Part shown: positions 45,294 to 53,668 of the stretch, piece after piece
Numbering within the stretch: the first letter of the stretch is position 1
Layout of the letters: each line of letters begins with the position of its first letter
Origin: Burkholderiaceae bacterium
GTDB lineage: Bacteria; Pseudomonadota; Gammaproteobacteria; Burkholderiales; Burkholderiaceae
Assembly: GCA_947448625.1 (NCBI GenBank)
Contig: CANFOT010000004.1
Span: forward strand, 1-64,000
Length of the DNA: 64,000 nucleotides
Reading direction: 5' to 3'
Translations under genes and position numbers: made by a program
Notes under the pieces: model-generated
Told to the model about the DNA's origin: nothing
What the model saw: only the letters and a program-made list of their open reading frames with translations
Database searches by the model: none

Positions 45294-46409
45294 ATGATGA
45301 GAGATCGCCAGGCAAAAAATATAGGTTTAGCAATTGTTGGTGCTGGTCGAGTTGGTCTGTTCCGCGGTGAGGTAGCTGCCCGGCATGCTCAAGTTGGCTG
45401 GATTGGCATTGCAGAAAAAAATCCAGAGAGAGCGAAGTTTGTTGCGGAAAAGCTGAAAGCAGATTTTGTAACCTCAGACTATCGTGAACTATTAAATCGG
45501 CCCGAAGTGAATGCCACGATTATCTCAACAGACGAGCACTTGCATGTTGATCCGGTACTGATGGCTGCGGAACGTAAGCATTCCTTAATGATTGAAAAAC
45601 CCTTGGCAACGGATCTTGGTGATTCAGCTCGAGTTTTAGCTGCAATTAAGGCTTCCGGTGTTGATGCAGTAGTTGGGTATACGCAGCGATTCCGTCGTCG
45701 TTGGTTGGCGGCAAAGGAAAAGGTCAGTACGGGGCAGCTTGGTGATGTCACTTTGGTTTCTTCGCGGGCATTTATGAATCGCCTCGTCGCAATTGATAAC
45801 TATAAGCGTACTGACCATCCGGAAAAAATATCCCCAATGGTTATATCGGGAACTCATGCCCTGGATATTGTGATGTGGATGATGGAGGGTAAGACCCCCG
45901 TAGAAATCTATGCCCGCTCAATCGATAAGGCCTTGGGTCCAGAATGGAAGGGGATTGATGCAACATCTGGAGTCATTACCTTTTCGGATGGAACCATCTA
46001 TCAGTCAACAATTTCCTGGGCTCTCCCTGTGGTTTGGCCGGGGGCCGTATACAGCCTTGATGTTGGGATTGTAGGGACTGAAGGCGTCTTAACAATTGAC
46101 GATACACATCGCGATATTGTGTTGGCTACCAGCAAGTCTCAGGGCGAGGGATATGCACCTGATGCAGCGCGTCGCGTTGACTTTATGGGCAGCTATCCTC
46201 CCGGCGATATGGCTCTGGGTGAGTTACGAGGGCCTATGCGAGAGGAAACTGAGTCTTGGTTAAATCGGGTGTCATTAGGCCTGCCAACCCCTGCTGCAAC
46301 CGCAGAGCAAGCCCATAGAAATTTGATGCTAACCAAAGCATTTGATTTATCTGCAAGACTTAAAAAACCCATATCTTTGCCAATTGAGCCGAGTGACGAT
46401 ATCTATTGA
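45294..46409 (+). CDS. Gfo/Idh/MocA family oxidoreductase
   Basis: A 371-residue paralogue of the preceding gene. It has IVGAGRVGLFRGEVAARH, MIEKPLATDLGDSARV, VGYTQRFRRRW and ISGTHALDIVMWMMEG in the C-terminal domain. It starts immediately after the previous stop codon. Together with the other three genes of the family in this island, it suggests a multistep oxidation or epimerisation pathway. Confidence 0.9.
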   Translation: MMRDRQAKNIGLAIVGAGRVGLFRGEVAARHAQVGWIGIAEKNPERAKFVAEKLKADFVTSDYRELLNRPEVNATIISTDEHLHVDPVLMAAERKHSLMIEKPLATDLGDSARVLAAIKASGVDAVVGYTQRFRRRWLAAKEKVSTGQLGDVTLVSSRAFMNRLVAIDNYKRTDHPEKISPMVISGTHALDIVMWMMEGKTPVEIYARSIDKALGPEWKGIDATSGVITFSDGTIYQSTISWALPVVWPGAVYSLDVGIVGTEGVLTIDDTHRDIVLATSKSQGEGYAPDAARRVDFMGSYPPGDMALGELRGPMREETESWLNRVSLGLPTPAATAEQAHRNLMLTKAFDLSARLKKPISLPIEPSDDIY

Positions 46410-46439
46410 GAGTATTAATTCACTATTAGGGATTTATAT

Positions 46440-47438
46440 ATGTTCAAAAATATGTCTTTTAGAGTTTTTGCGATCCTTGTAACCGTATTTCTAGGTTTCT
46501 TTCAAAGTGTCTTAGTACATGCGCAGTCTGCGCCCTATCCGAATCGGCCAATTAAGATGATTATTCCATTCGCCCCTGGTGGCGCATCTGATTTTATTGG
46601 CAGGGTCTTGGGTGTTAAGTTAAGTGAGGTATTGGGTCAGCAGGTAATCGTTGATAACCGTACCGGTGCGGCTGGCAATATAGGCATGGAGGCTGCAGCG
46701 AAGTCTGCTCCGGATGGTTACACAATCTATTTAGGCAATATTGGAACGATTGCAGTCAATCCAGCCTTATTTCCTAATCTCAACATTAATCCATTGAGAG
46801 ATTTTGTTCCTGTGACGCAAATTGCAGATGTACCAAGCGCTTTAGTTGGTAACAATGATTTTCCTCCGGGTAATGTGCCACAGCTAGTCACCTACTTACT
46901 AGCCAATCCCGATAAGTTCAATTTTGCGACGCCTGGCGGTGGAAGTGCAAATCGCCTAGAGATGGAGGTGTTTATGAAATTAACGGGAACCAAGATGACT
47001 CACATTCCTTATAAAGGCGGAGGCGGTCCTGCTGCAATTGGTTTGATTGGTGGCGAAACTCAGGTCATGTTCAATACTTTACCTTCGGTTAAGCAATTTA
47101 TGATTGCCAATAAAATGAAAAGTTACGCAGTCACTGGTTTGGTTAGGCAGCCCGGTTTGCCTAATGTTCCCACGCTGACCGAGTTGGGTTATCCAGAATT
47201 TAAAACGGGTTCTTGGCAAATGATTATGGTGCCAACAGGAACTTCCCCGGAGATTACTAGCAAGCTATTTGATGCGATTACTAAGGTTTTAGCAATGCCA
47301 GATGTCATTGACCGAGTAGTGAATGGGGGAGCCAGTATTACCACTAGCAAATCTCCAGCTGACGCAAAGACATTTGTAGCAAGTGAGCTGAAAAAATGGG
47401 CCGTCGTGGTGAAGGACTCCGGCGCCTCTGCTGACTAA
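46440..47438 (+). CDS. Bug/TctC-type tripartite tricarboxylate receptor
   Basis: A 332-residue receptor with signal peptide (FRVFAILVTVFLGFFQSVLVHA). Motifs are IPFAPGGASDFIGRVLGVKL, APDGYTIYLGNIG and THIPYKGGGGPAAIGLIGG. It closes the TetR-linked plus-strand unit and converges on another Bug gene, with an 18-bp terminator stem between them. Confidence 0.92.
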   Translation: MFKNMSFRVFAILVTVFLGFFQSVLVHAQSAPYPNRPIKMIIPFAPGGASDFIGRVLGVKLSEVLGQQVIVDNRTGAAGNIGMEAAAKSAPDGYTIYLGNIGTIAVNPALFPNLNINPLRDFVPVTQIADVPSALVGNNDFPPGNVPQLVTYLLANPDKFNFATPGGGSANRLEMEVFMKLTGTKMTHIPYKGGGGPAAIGLIGGETQVMFNTLPSVKQFMIANKMKSYAVTGLVRQPGLPNVPTLTELGYPEFKTGSWQMIMVPTGTSPEITSKLFDAITKVLAMPDVIDRVVNGGASITTSKSPADAKTFVASELKKWAVVVKDSGASAD

Positions 47439-47479
47439 AGATAATCCCCGTCTTTTTTAAGCGGGGATTATCTTTAGTC
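47433..47479. terminator. Bidirectional terminator between two Bug genes
   Basis: GACTAAAGATAATCCCCG (47433-47450) and CGGGGATTATCTTTAGTC (47462-47479) form an 18-bp perfect stem. The loop is T-rich. It contains the stop codons of both converging receptor genes. Confidence 0.85.
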
Positions 47480-48439
47480 TATTTTTCCAATTGCGCGAAT
47501 GACTTTAAGCATTCTTTGGCCATCCTCATTAGCAAACTTTTTAAATTCTGGGGCATCTCGATAATCCATGAGAATGCCTGATTTTTTTATCGAATCAATG
47601 TATTGTGGATTTGACGTTGCTTTTTGAATAGATTCGCGCAGTGTGCGCAAGACCGCTATCGGAAGGGGTGCAGGAGCATACAATCCAGCCCAAATATAGT
47701 ACTCAGTGTTGTATCCCAAATCCTTGTAAGTTGGAATATCTGGGAATGCTGCCAGCCTTTTTGCGCTAGAAACTGCTAGCGGTCGAACTTTTCCAGCTGC
47801 GATTTGTTGGGCTGCTACAGAGGGTGCTGCGGTAGTAAAGTCAACTTGACCCCCAAGTAAGGCAATCATGGATGGCCCGCCGCCGCCAAATGGAATTTGC
47901 GCAAACTTTACACCAGCCTGATAGGCAAGCATTTCTACCGATAAGTGAATGGGGCCGAAATTACCTGAAGAAGAATAGGTGATGGTATTCGGTTTTTCTT
48001 TGGCTGCTTTAAGCAAGTCTTCCATCGTTTTATAGGGTGAATCAGGTCGTACAACGACGATCATTGGGTCACTACTTAATAGGGCTATTGGCTCAAGTTG
48101 ATTGAGCTCATAAAGCGACTTTCTGCCACTTACGAGTTCTGCTTCAGGGGCTACGATCACCGAAGATAATGCGAGAAGTAGGTTATATCCATCGGGCTTA
48201 GATGTTGCTACCTGAGCGGTTCCAATTGCGCCACCTGCCCCCGGGCGATTAATAACAACTACTGGCTGTTTTAAAACACTTGATAATGGCTCCACTAGTA
48301 TTCGTGCATTAATATCGGATGCCCCTCCCGGAGGGTTGGCGACAATGAGATTTACAGATTTATTAGGGTATGGATCATCTGCCATCGCAGGCGAGGCAAG
48401 TAGAGATAAGAGCGCAAGAAAAAGACGTGCTAACTTCAT
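47474..48439 (-). CDS. Bug/TctC-type tripartite tricarboxylate receptor
   Basis: A 321-residue receptor with signal peptide (LARLFLALLSLLASPAMA). Motifs are VANPPGGASDINARILVEPL and KPDGYNLLLALSS (PDGYN instead of PDGYT) and FAQIPFGGGGPSMIALLGG. It is the last gene of the minus-strand operon 53533-47474 and overlaps the upstream Gfo gene by 4 bp. Confidence 0.9.
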   Translation of the reverse strand: MKLARLFLALLSLLASPAMADDPYPNKSVNLIVANPPGGASDINARILVEPLSSVLKQPVVVINRPGAGGAIGTAQVATSKPDGYNLLLALSSVIVAPEAELVSGRKSLYELNQLEPIALLSSDPMIVVVRPDSPYKTMEDLLKAAKEKPNTITYSSSGNFGPIHLSVEMLAYQAGVKFAQIPFGGGGPSMIALLGGQVDFTTAAPSVAAQQIAAGKVRPLAVSSAKRLAAFPDIPTYKDLGYNTEYYIWAGLYAPAPLPIAVLRTLRESIQKATSNPQYIDSIKKSGILMDYRDAPEFKKFANEDGQRMLKVIRAIGKID

Positions 48440-49416
48440 ATCGACACCTTTACTGTAGACTGTTCATTAATTGATTTCACGATTGCTTCAAATAAGCCAA
48501 TTGTTTGATTCATTTCTTCAGTAGAAATTGGGTAGGGTAGTTTTCCCTGGCTGTCTATTGAATTGGCGAATGCGTCCAACTCAGCTTTAATGGAGTCAAT
48601 TGGTGCAAAGTTAAAGCGCTCAACCTGGCCGCCATTTTGACGCACAATGCATTCGGTCTCGCCAATAGCCTCTACAGATCCTATGTCGCCAAAAGCATGA
48701 ACGCGCCAAAAAATAGGTGTTGCCCTGACCATTGCAAAATAAGCGCTTACACCATTTTGGAAACGTACATTGACTGATGTGGCGTCACGGGGATCCTTGC
48801 CTGCCCTAAAACTGGCAATATGGGCAGATACCTCGCTTGCGCTTCCTGCTAAATTCACCATTGCATCAATTATGTGTATCCCAGTGCCAGTCAACCCGCC
48901 CGCAGGGGACTCAGTTGGTTTTTCACGCCAGTCAGAAAAAAATTTCGTAGAGTGCTCGTTGCTATAGTGTCCTTCGATATGCATTAGCGTACCTAAGGTG
49001 CCATTGGCTACCACTTCCCGCAGCTTAGACATTGAAGGCCAAAATCGTTTGTTTTGTCCGACCGCCAAAATCACCCGATTTTCTTCGCAAGCTCTGATAG
49101 CAGCTATTGCATCTTGATGTTTGAGTGCTAATGGCTTTTCACAAAACACATGTTTGCCTGCTTGCGCGGCAGCAATAATTTGTTCGGCATGCATTGAGTG
49201 AGGTGTTGCCAGAACAACTGCTGTGATGTCTGGGTCGGCAAGTGCATCAAGGTATTCATCACTCAATTTAATGTGTCTTGACTTGCAATATTCTGCGGCA
49301 TCATCAAGATCTTTTGTCACAATTCTTGTGAAATGAATTAAGGGGTTATCACCCTCCATAGATTTAGCTAAATTTTTTCCCCACCAGCCAAATCCAATTA
49401 ATGCAGCCTTGACCAT
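48436..49416 (-). CDS. Gfo/Idh/MocA family oxidoreductase
   Basis: A 326-residue oxidoreductase from the ATG at 49416, which is preceded by GGGAAAG at good spacing; the longer frame to 49482 overlaps the upstream gene. Motifs are LIGFGWWGKNLAKSM, FCEKPLALKHQDA and GGLTGTGIHIIDAMV. It is the paralogue of the gene at 40667. It lies between the enolase-superfamily gene (20-bp gap) and the last Bug gene (4-bp overlap). Confidence 0.9.
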   Translation of the reverse strand: MVKAALIGFGWWGKNLAKSMEGDNPLIHFTRIVTKDLDDAAEYCKSRHIKLSDEYLDALADPDITAVVLATPHSMHAEQIIAAAQAGKHVFCEKPLALKHQDAIAAIRACEENRVILAVGQNKRFWPSMSKLREVVANGTLGTLMHIEGHYSNEHSTKFFSDWREKPTESPAGGLTGTGIHIIDAMVNLAGSASEVSAHIASFRAGKDPRDATSVNVRFQNGVSAYFAMVRATPIFWRVHAFGDIGSVEAIGETECIVRQNGGQVERFNFAPIDSIKAELDAFANSIDSQGKLPYPISTEEMNQTIGLFEAIVKSINEQSTVKVSI

Positions 49417-49435
49417 CTGTCTTTCCCTTGAAAAA

Positions 49436-50542
49436 TTACACTTGAAAATGCTTGAGTTTTGATTCGCTAACCTCAATTCCAAGTCCAGCTTGATTTGGTA
49501 TGTGGTAAATGCCCTTATTGGGCTCTATAGGCTGATCAACAACGTCTTCAGCCAAATAAGGATGGCTAGGGCTAATGCCCCAATTCACTTTATCTAACGC
49601 AGCACTTAATTGCAGTACAGCAGCTGACGCTATAGAAGTCTCAGCAATTTTTCCTGCGAGATTAATTTGTAGGTCTAGAGAGTTGCATACAGTAGCGCTT
49701 CGTAGGACGCCGGAAATGCCACCTAACTTGAGGGTTTTTAGTGAAACCCCAGAAACCCCATATTTTTTTGACTCAATTACATCGGCAATGCTGGTGATGG
49801 ATTCATCAAGGCCAATTGGCGCAATGTTAAGGCTGCAGATATGCTTGAGACCCACCAAATTTTCTTTAGCTAAAGGTTGTTCTAAGAAGGCGATATTGGC
49901 GTCTCTAGACCCTTCTAAAAATTCAACCGCCTGTTCTGTTGAGTAGCCCATATTGGCATCAGCACAGATTTGAATTGCATCCCCCAAAACGCTGCGCAGC
50001 CCTAATGCAGATTGGATATCCTCTTTCACTGACTTCACACCAAGTTTGAGCTTAAAAAATTGATAGCCAAGCGCGCTACATTTTTGCGCTTCAGCAATAT
50101 CTGTTTCTACAGACTTTGTCCCAATCAGCCAAAGGAGCGGAATTGAATCTCGTCTCTTGCCGCCCATTAAAGTATATGCGGGGGTGCCTAGATCTTTCCC
50201 TACGAGATCGTAGAGAGCCATATCAATTGCAGCAATCGCGCCGCTTCCTTTGGGAAATTTTTGCGTAAGAAGCGCGCTAATTGAAGATAAATTCTCTGAA
50301 TTTAAGCCAATCAAGGCGTCCTTAATGCCGCCGTTAAATGCTTGAGCCATATCGCTTAAGGTTTGGCCTCCATGGCTCGGTGCGGCTGTATTTTCACCCC
50401 AGCCAATAATTCCCCGATGAGTTTCTAGTCTCACAATCAAAGTTTCAGTATGAGTGATATGAATTCCTGCCATGAGCATGGGCTTTATCAGAGGAATTTT
50501 GAGGGCAAATGCACTCGCGTACCGAATATTTTTAAGGTTCAC
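49436..50542 (-). CDS. Mandelate racemase/muconate lactonizing enzyme family protein
   Basis: A 368-residue enolase-superfamily enzyme, MLE subgroup. The capping domain (1-120) is followed by the barrel: FKLKLG (KxK), ADANMGY, LEQPL and LDESI supply the three metal ligands, and VSLKTLKLGG holds the second catalytic Lys. AGKIAETSIASAA lies near the active site end. It could cycloisomerise a muconate, epimerise, or dehydrate an acid. Start ATG overlaps the upstream dehydrogenase by 4 bp. The operon context with a 3-hydroxyisobutyrate-type enzyme suggests degradation of a substituted carboxylate. Confidence 0.87.
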   Translation of the reverse strand: MNLKNIRYASAFALKIPLIKPMLMAGIHITHTETLIVRLETHRGIIGWGENTAAPSHGGQTLSDMAQAFNGGIKDALIGLNSENLSSISALLTQKFPKGSGAIAAIDMALYDLVGKDLGTPAYTLMGGKRRDSIPLLWLIGTKSVETDIAEAQKCSALGYQFFKLKLGVKSVKEDIQSALGLRSVLGDAIQICADANMGYSTEQAVEFLEGSRDANIAFLEQPLAKENLVGLKHICSLNIAPIGLDESITSIADVIESKKYGVSGVSLKTLKLGGISGVLRSATVCNSLDLQINLAGKIAETSIASAAVLQLSAALDKVNWGISPSHPYLAEDVVDQPIEPNKGIYHIPNQAGLGIEVSESKLKHFQV

Positions 50543-51423
50543 GCAGATTCCCCTTGACGTCGAATAGCTTCTAGGATGATGGCGTTATCTTTCTTGCCCT
50601 CACCCTTTTCAAGGCAGGATTGCAGTAAATCGACATACTGGCTCGCTAGCGGGAGCGGCTGTTTTTGTTCGAGCGCTAATTTCTGTATGAGGCCAAAATC
50701 TTTTAAGCTTTGATCTACTCGACTTTGTGGGTTATCAAACTCGCGCTTTGCCATCATAGGGCCTTTAACTCTCATTACGCTAGACGATGCTGCCGAATTT
50801 TGTAGAAGATTAAGGAGGATGTTGGGATCTAGTCCTATACGACTTCCAAATACTAGGCCTTCGGCTAATGCAGCTCGATGTAGGCCAAGTACTAAATTAA
50901 TAGCTAGTTTTGCTTTGCTAGCACTACCAATCTCCCCGACATACATTCTCTTTTTGCACATTGCATCTAGGATAGGAGATAAATCTTCAATGAGTTGCTT
51001 GTCCCCACCCATCAAGCCTAGCCCCTCTCCATCAGCCACCTGCTTACTAGTTCCAGAGATTGGCATTTCAAGAAATCGAACGGGGTAGGCCTTACATTGA
51101 GCCGCAATCTCAGCAATCTCATCCGGTTCACAGGTGCTGGTGCAGATGATGTTGAGCGGATTCGTTCGTCCCGATGCCAATAAACCATGGCTACCAAGTA
51201 AAACATCTCGAATTTGGTGACTGTCAAATAAGCATAAAACTAGAGTGTGACATTGCTCGGCTAATTTGAGTGCTGATGACGTAGTGCTACTTTGCCCAAA
51301 TTCAGAGCAACGCTTTGGGTCGATATCAAAACCAAGGGTAGAAAAACCACCGGAGTTAAAAATTTTCCCAAATGCTTGCCCCATTAACCCGAGTCCGATG
51401 ATCCCGATTGCTTGCTTATTCAT
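50539..51423 (-). CDS. NAD(P)-dependent oxidoreductase, 3-hydroxyisobutyrate dehydrogenase-like
   Basis: A 294-residue beta-hydroxyacid dehydrogenase. It has IGIIGLGLMGQAFGKIF (Rossmann), the substrate loop EMPISGTSKQVADGEG, and the catalytic Lys in GSASKAKLAINLVLGLH. The all-helical C-terminal domain is of normal length. It would oxidise a beta-hydroxy acid to the semialdehyde or reduce the reverse (for example tartronate semialdehyde). It follows the DctP-like gene after 7 bp. Confidence 0.88.
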   Translation of the reverse strand: MNKQAIGIIGLGLMGQAFGKIFNSGGFSTLGFDIDPKRCSEFGQSSTTSSALKLAEQCHTLVLCLFDSHQIRDVLLGSHGLLASGRTNPLNIICTSTCEPDEIAEIAAQCKAYPVRFLEMPISGTSKQVADGEGLGLMGGDKQLIEDLSPILDAMCKKRMYVGEIGSASKAKLAINLVLGLHRAALAEGLVFGSRIGLDPNILLNLLQNSAASSSVMRVKGPMMAKREFDNPQSRVDQSLKDFGLIQKLALEQKQPLPLASQYVDLLQSCLEKGEGKKDNAIILEAIRRQGESA

Positions 51424-51430
51424 CTGATGA

Positions 51431-52555
51431 TTAATTTAGAGGAGTTATGTTTATAAATGGGTTGTTGAGGGAGTCAGAAAAAAGTTCATTGGCAGAGTAT
51501 TGGCCGTAATGTCTAGTTGACTCATGAATTGCCGCAATCATTTGTTTTGATGGATAACCTAAGGACTGTATCTTTTGTGAAAACTGAGTTTCAACACCAG
51601 CCAACTTTGCTTGCCACTGTTTAATCTCACCAGCAGAAATATCTATAAACTGAATCCCTGATTCTTTAAACGCTACGCGCGCGCGTGCTCCCGCAAGCCC
51701 ATAAAATAGCTGAGCACCAGCTTGGGCTAAGGCTCTAAGCCATTGATTGAAGATTACCTTTAGTTCGGGCGATAGCTTGTTCCAGAAGTGATGTGAAAGT
51801 CCATATTCGAGATTTACTCTAACTAAATTTGCAGAAGTTCGGTAACCGGCATCTTTATAAATACCGGCTGTATGCGCAGCGCTATCCGATATGGAAACTG
51901 CGGCCACTTCCTTATTAGAAAATCGTTTCTTGGCTTCAGGAGTGCTGCATCCGATAGGGGTGGCACCCAATGCTTGATAGATGTCAAATTCCATGCCATC
52001 GCTGCAGGCAATCTTTTTTCCTTGTAGGTCACTCAGGCAGGTGATGGGCTCGCGACTAAAGAGGTTGTATTCGCTAGTGGCTACTAGCCGCCCCATTAAA
52101 ATCTTGTTCGCCTCAAAATCTTTTTTGAAATATTCGTGATACAGCGCTTCCGAAACTGCTGTTGCGACTTCAGCACTCGGAAAAATGAAGGGTAGGCTAA
52201 GGCCTTGTGCTGCAGGAAATGCGGCCGCATCCCAGGCGGAGTAAACGGGGCACATATCTGTGATGTTGTTGACTAACGCATCAATACCATCGCGCTCCTT
52301 ATGTAGACTTCCGCCCCAAAATCCCTCTACTGTAATTGCACCTTGGGTCATCGCAGTTAAGCGTTTAAATGCCGGCTCAAAGACATCTTTTACTGCGGGC
52401 GAATCACCGGGAATATGCGCGCTCACTCTGAGGGTAAGCGCATCAGATTTAAGGCTTAAGTCCTCTTTGTCTGTGTTGAGCCAGGCACGTGCTGCACTCG
52501 TTTTGGAGATAACATCGTCAACTGAGTCGTTTGCGCTGATTTGTAATGGATTCAT
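51431..52555 (-). CDS. TRAP-type DctP-like solute-binding domain lacking a signal peptide
   Basis: A 374-residue protein with the TRAP receptor core: LRVSAHIPGDSPAVKDVFEPAFKRL, GAITVEGFWGGSLHKERDGIDAL, FSREPITCLSDLQGKKIACSDGMEFDIYQALGATPIG and SLVRVN/LEYGLSHHFWNKLSPE. The N-terminus (MNPLQISANDSVDDVISKTS) is polar with no signal peptide, whereas DctP proteins are normally exported. The start codon follows directly after the Bug stop codon (TAAATG), so no upstream start is available. DctQ and DctM are absent. It may be a cytoplasmic binding or sensing protein, a decayed receptor, or have another export route. Confidence 0.75.
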   Translation of the reverse strand: MNPLQISANDSVDDVISKTSAARAWLNTDKEDLSLKSDALTLRVSAHIPGDSPAVKDVFEPAFKRLTAMTQGAITVEGFWGGSLHKERDGIDALVNNITDMCPVYSAWDAAAFPAAQGLSLPFIFPSAEVATAVSEALYHEYFKKDFEANKILMGRLVATSEYNLFSREPITCLSDLQGKKIACSDGMEFDIYQALGATPIGCSTPEAKKRFSNKEVAAVSISDSAAHTAGIYKDAGYRTSANLVRVNLEYGLSHHFWNKLSPELKVIFNQWLRALAQAGAQLFYGLAGARARVAFKESGIQFIDISAGEIKQWQAKLAGVETQFSQKIQSLGYPSKQMIAAIHESTRHYGQYSANELFSDSLNNPFINITPLN

Positions 52556-53533
52556 TTAGTCACTTGATTTCAGGTTGGCTTCTTTAACAATGCGGCCGTA
52601 GCGATTAATTTCAGATAAATAGTATTTACTGAAGTCAGCCCTAGTGCCACCAATAATTCTGAACCCCTGTTTTTCCAATTGAGCTCGTACGCTCGGAGTA
52701 TTGATAATGCTCTGGGTGGTTTGATTAATTTTATTGATGATGCTGTCAGGTGTGCCGGCCGGTAAAAAAATTCCGAACCAGGTCTCTACCTCAACCCCAG
52801 CCACACCTACCTCTGCCATAGTTGGAATATCGGGTGCAAGTGGCGATCTTACTGAGGAGGCTAATGCGAGAGCGCGAATTTTTCCGGCGCCCAATTGTTG
52901 CAATACCAGAGGAAGCGTTGGGAACATGGCATCTACCTGACCTGCGAGTGTATCGCTCAAAGCCTGGGCTGTAGATTTATAAGGTACATGAGTGATATCT
53001 GTTTTAGTGGAGATCTTGAAAATCTCTCCAGCAAATTGCCCAATACTTCCATTTCCCCAAGAGGCGTAATTCAGTTGACCTGGGTTTGCCTTAGCTAATG
53101 CAATAAACTCCTTCGCGTTTTGCGCATTGACATTGTTATTGACTACCAATACCAGGGGAACAGCGGCAATCAAAATCGACGGGGTAAATGCTTTTTTAGG
53201 GTCATAGCTTAAGTTACTCATCCAGGGGTTGGTAGCAATTGATGTGGATTCCAGCATGAGGGTGTAACCATCAGGCTTGGCCCTTGAGAAAATCTCTTCT
53301 CCAATCGCCCCATTGGCGCCAACGCGGTTATCAACCACGACGCTTTGCCCCAGTTTTTCTGTTAGCAGTGGGGCTAAGTTACGCGCTAATAGATCTGCAG
53401 TCCCTCCTGCAGACATGGGGACAATTACCGAAATGGGTCTTGAGGGGTAGTTATTAGCGTTTTGCGCCAAAGCGCTCGTAATGATGGCAATTGAGGCCAT
53501 CATTACTATTAAAGGCTTGTACAGGTTATGCAT
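52556..53533 (-). CDS. Bug/TctC-type tripartite tricarboxylate receptor
   Basis: A 325-residue receptor. The ATG at 53533 follows GGAGGAG, a strong ribosome binding site, and starts a clean signal peptide (LIVMMASIAIITSALA). The longer frame to 53587 was rejected for lack of one. Motifs are VPMSAGGTADLLARNLAPLL and KPDGYTLMLESTS and HVPYKSTAQALSDTLAGQV. It is the first gene of the minus-strand operon and divergent from lysR. Confidence 0.92.
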   Translation of the reverse strand: MHNLYKPLIVMMASIAIITSALAQNANNYPSRPISVIVPMSAGGTADLLARNLAPLLTEKLGQSVVVDNRVGANGAIGEEIFSRAKPDGYTLMLESTSIATNPWMSNLSYDPKKAFTPSILIAAVPLVLVVNNNVNAQNAKEFIALAKANPGQLNYASWGNGSIGQFAGEIFKISTKTDITHVPYKSTAQALSDTLAGQVDAMFPTLPLVLQQLGAGKIRALALASSVRSPLAPDIPTMAEVGVAGVEVETWFGIFLPAGTPDSIINKINQTTQSIINTPSVRAQLEKQGFRIIGGTRADFSKYYLSEINRYGRIVKEANLKSSD

Positions 53534-53564
53534 GGGTCTCCTCCACCTGTTTTTATCAATATTG

Positions 53565-53645
53565 TTATGGATGTATTTAATACTCAAGAATCCATAAGCA
53601 CAAATACCTTTTTTGTAGATTAAGATATAACAAATCGTTATGGAT
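53565..53645. promoter_or_regulatory. Repeated TTATGGAT octamers, candidate LysR sites
   Basis: TTATGGAT occurs at 53565-53572 and 53638-53645, and inverted (ATCCATAA) at 53590-53597, all inside the 135-bp gap between the divergent Bug and lysR genes. The first and second form an inverted pair. Three copies of an 8-mer in such a short gap suggest a LysR recognition site. Confidence 0.5.
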
Positions 53646-53668
53646 TTCGATAATGGGGGCTAAAAATC

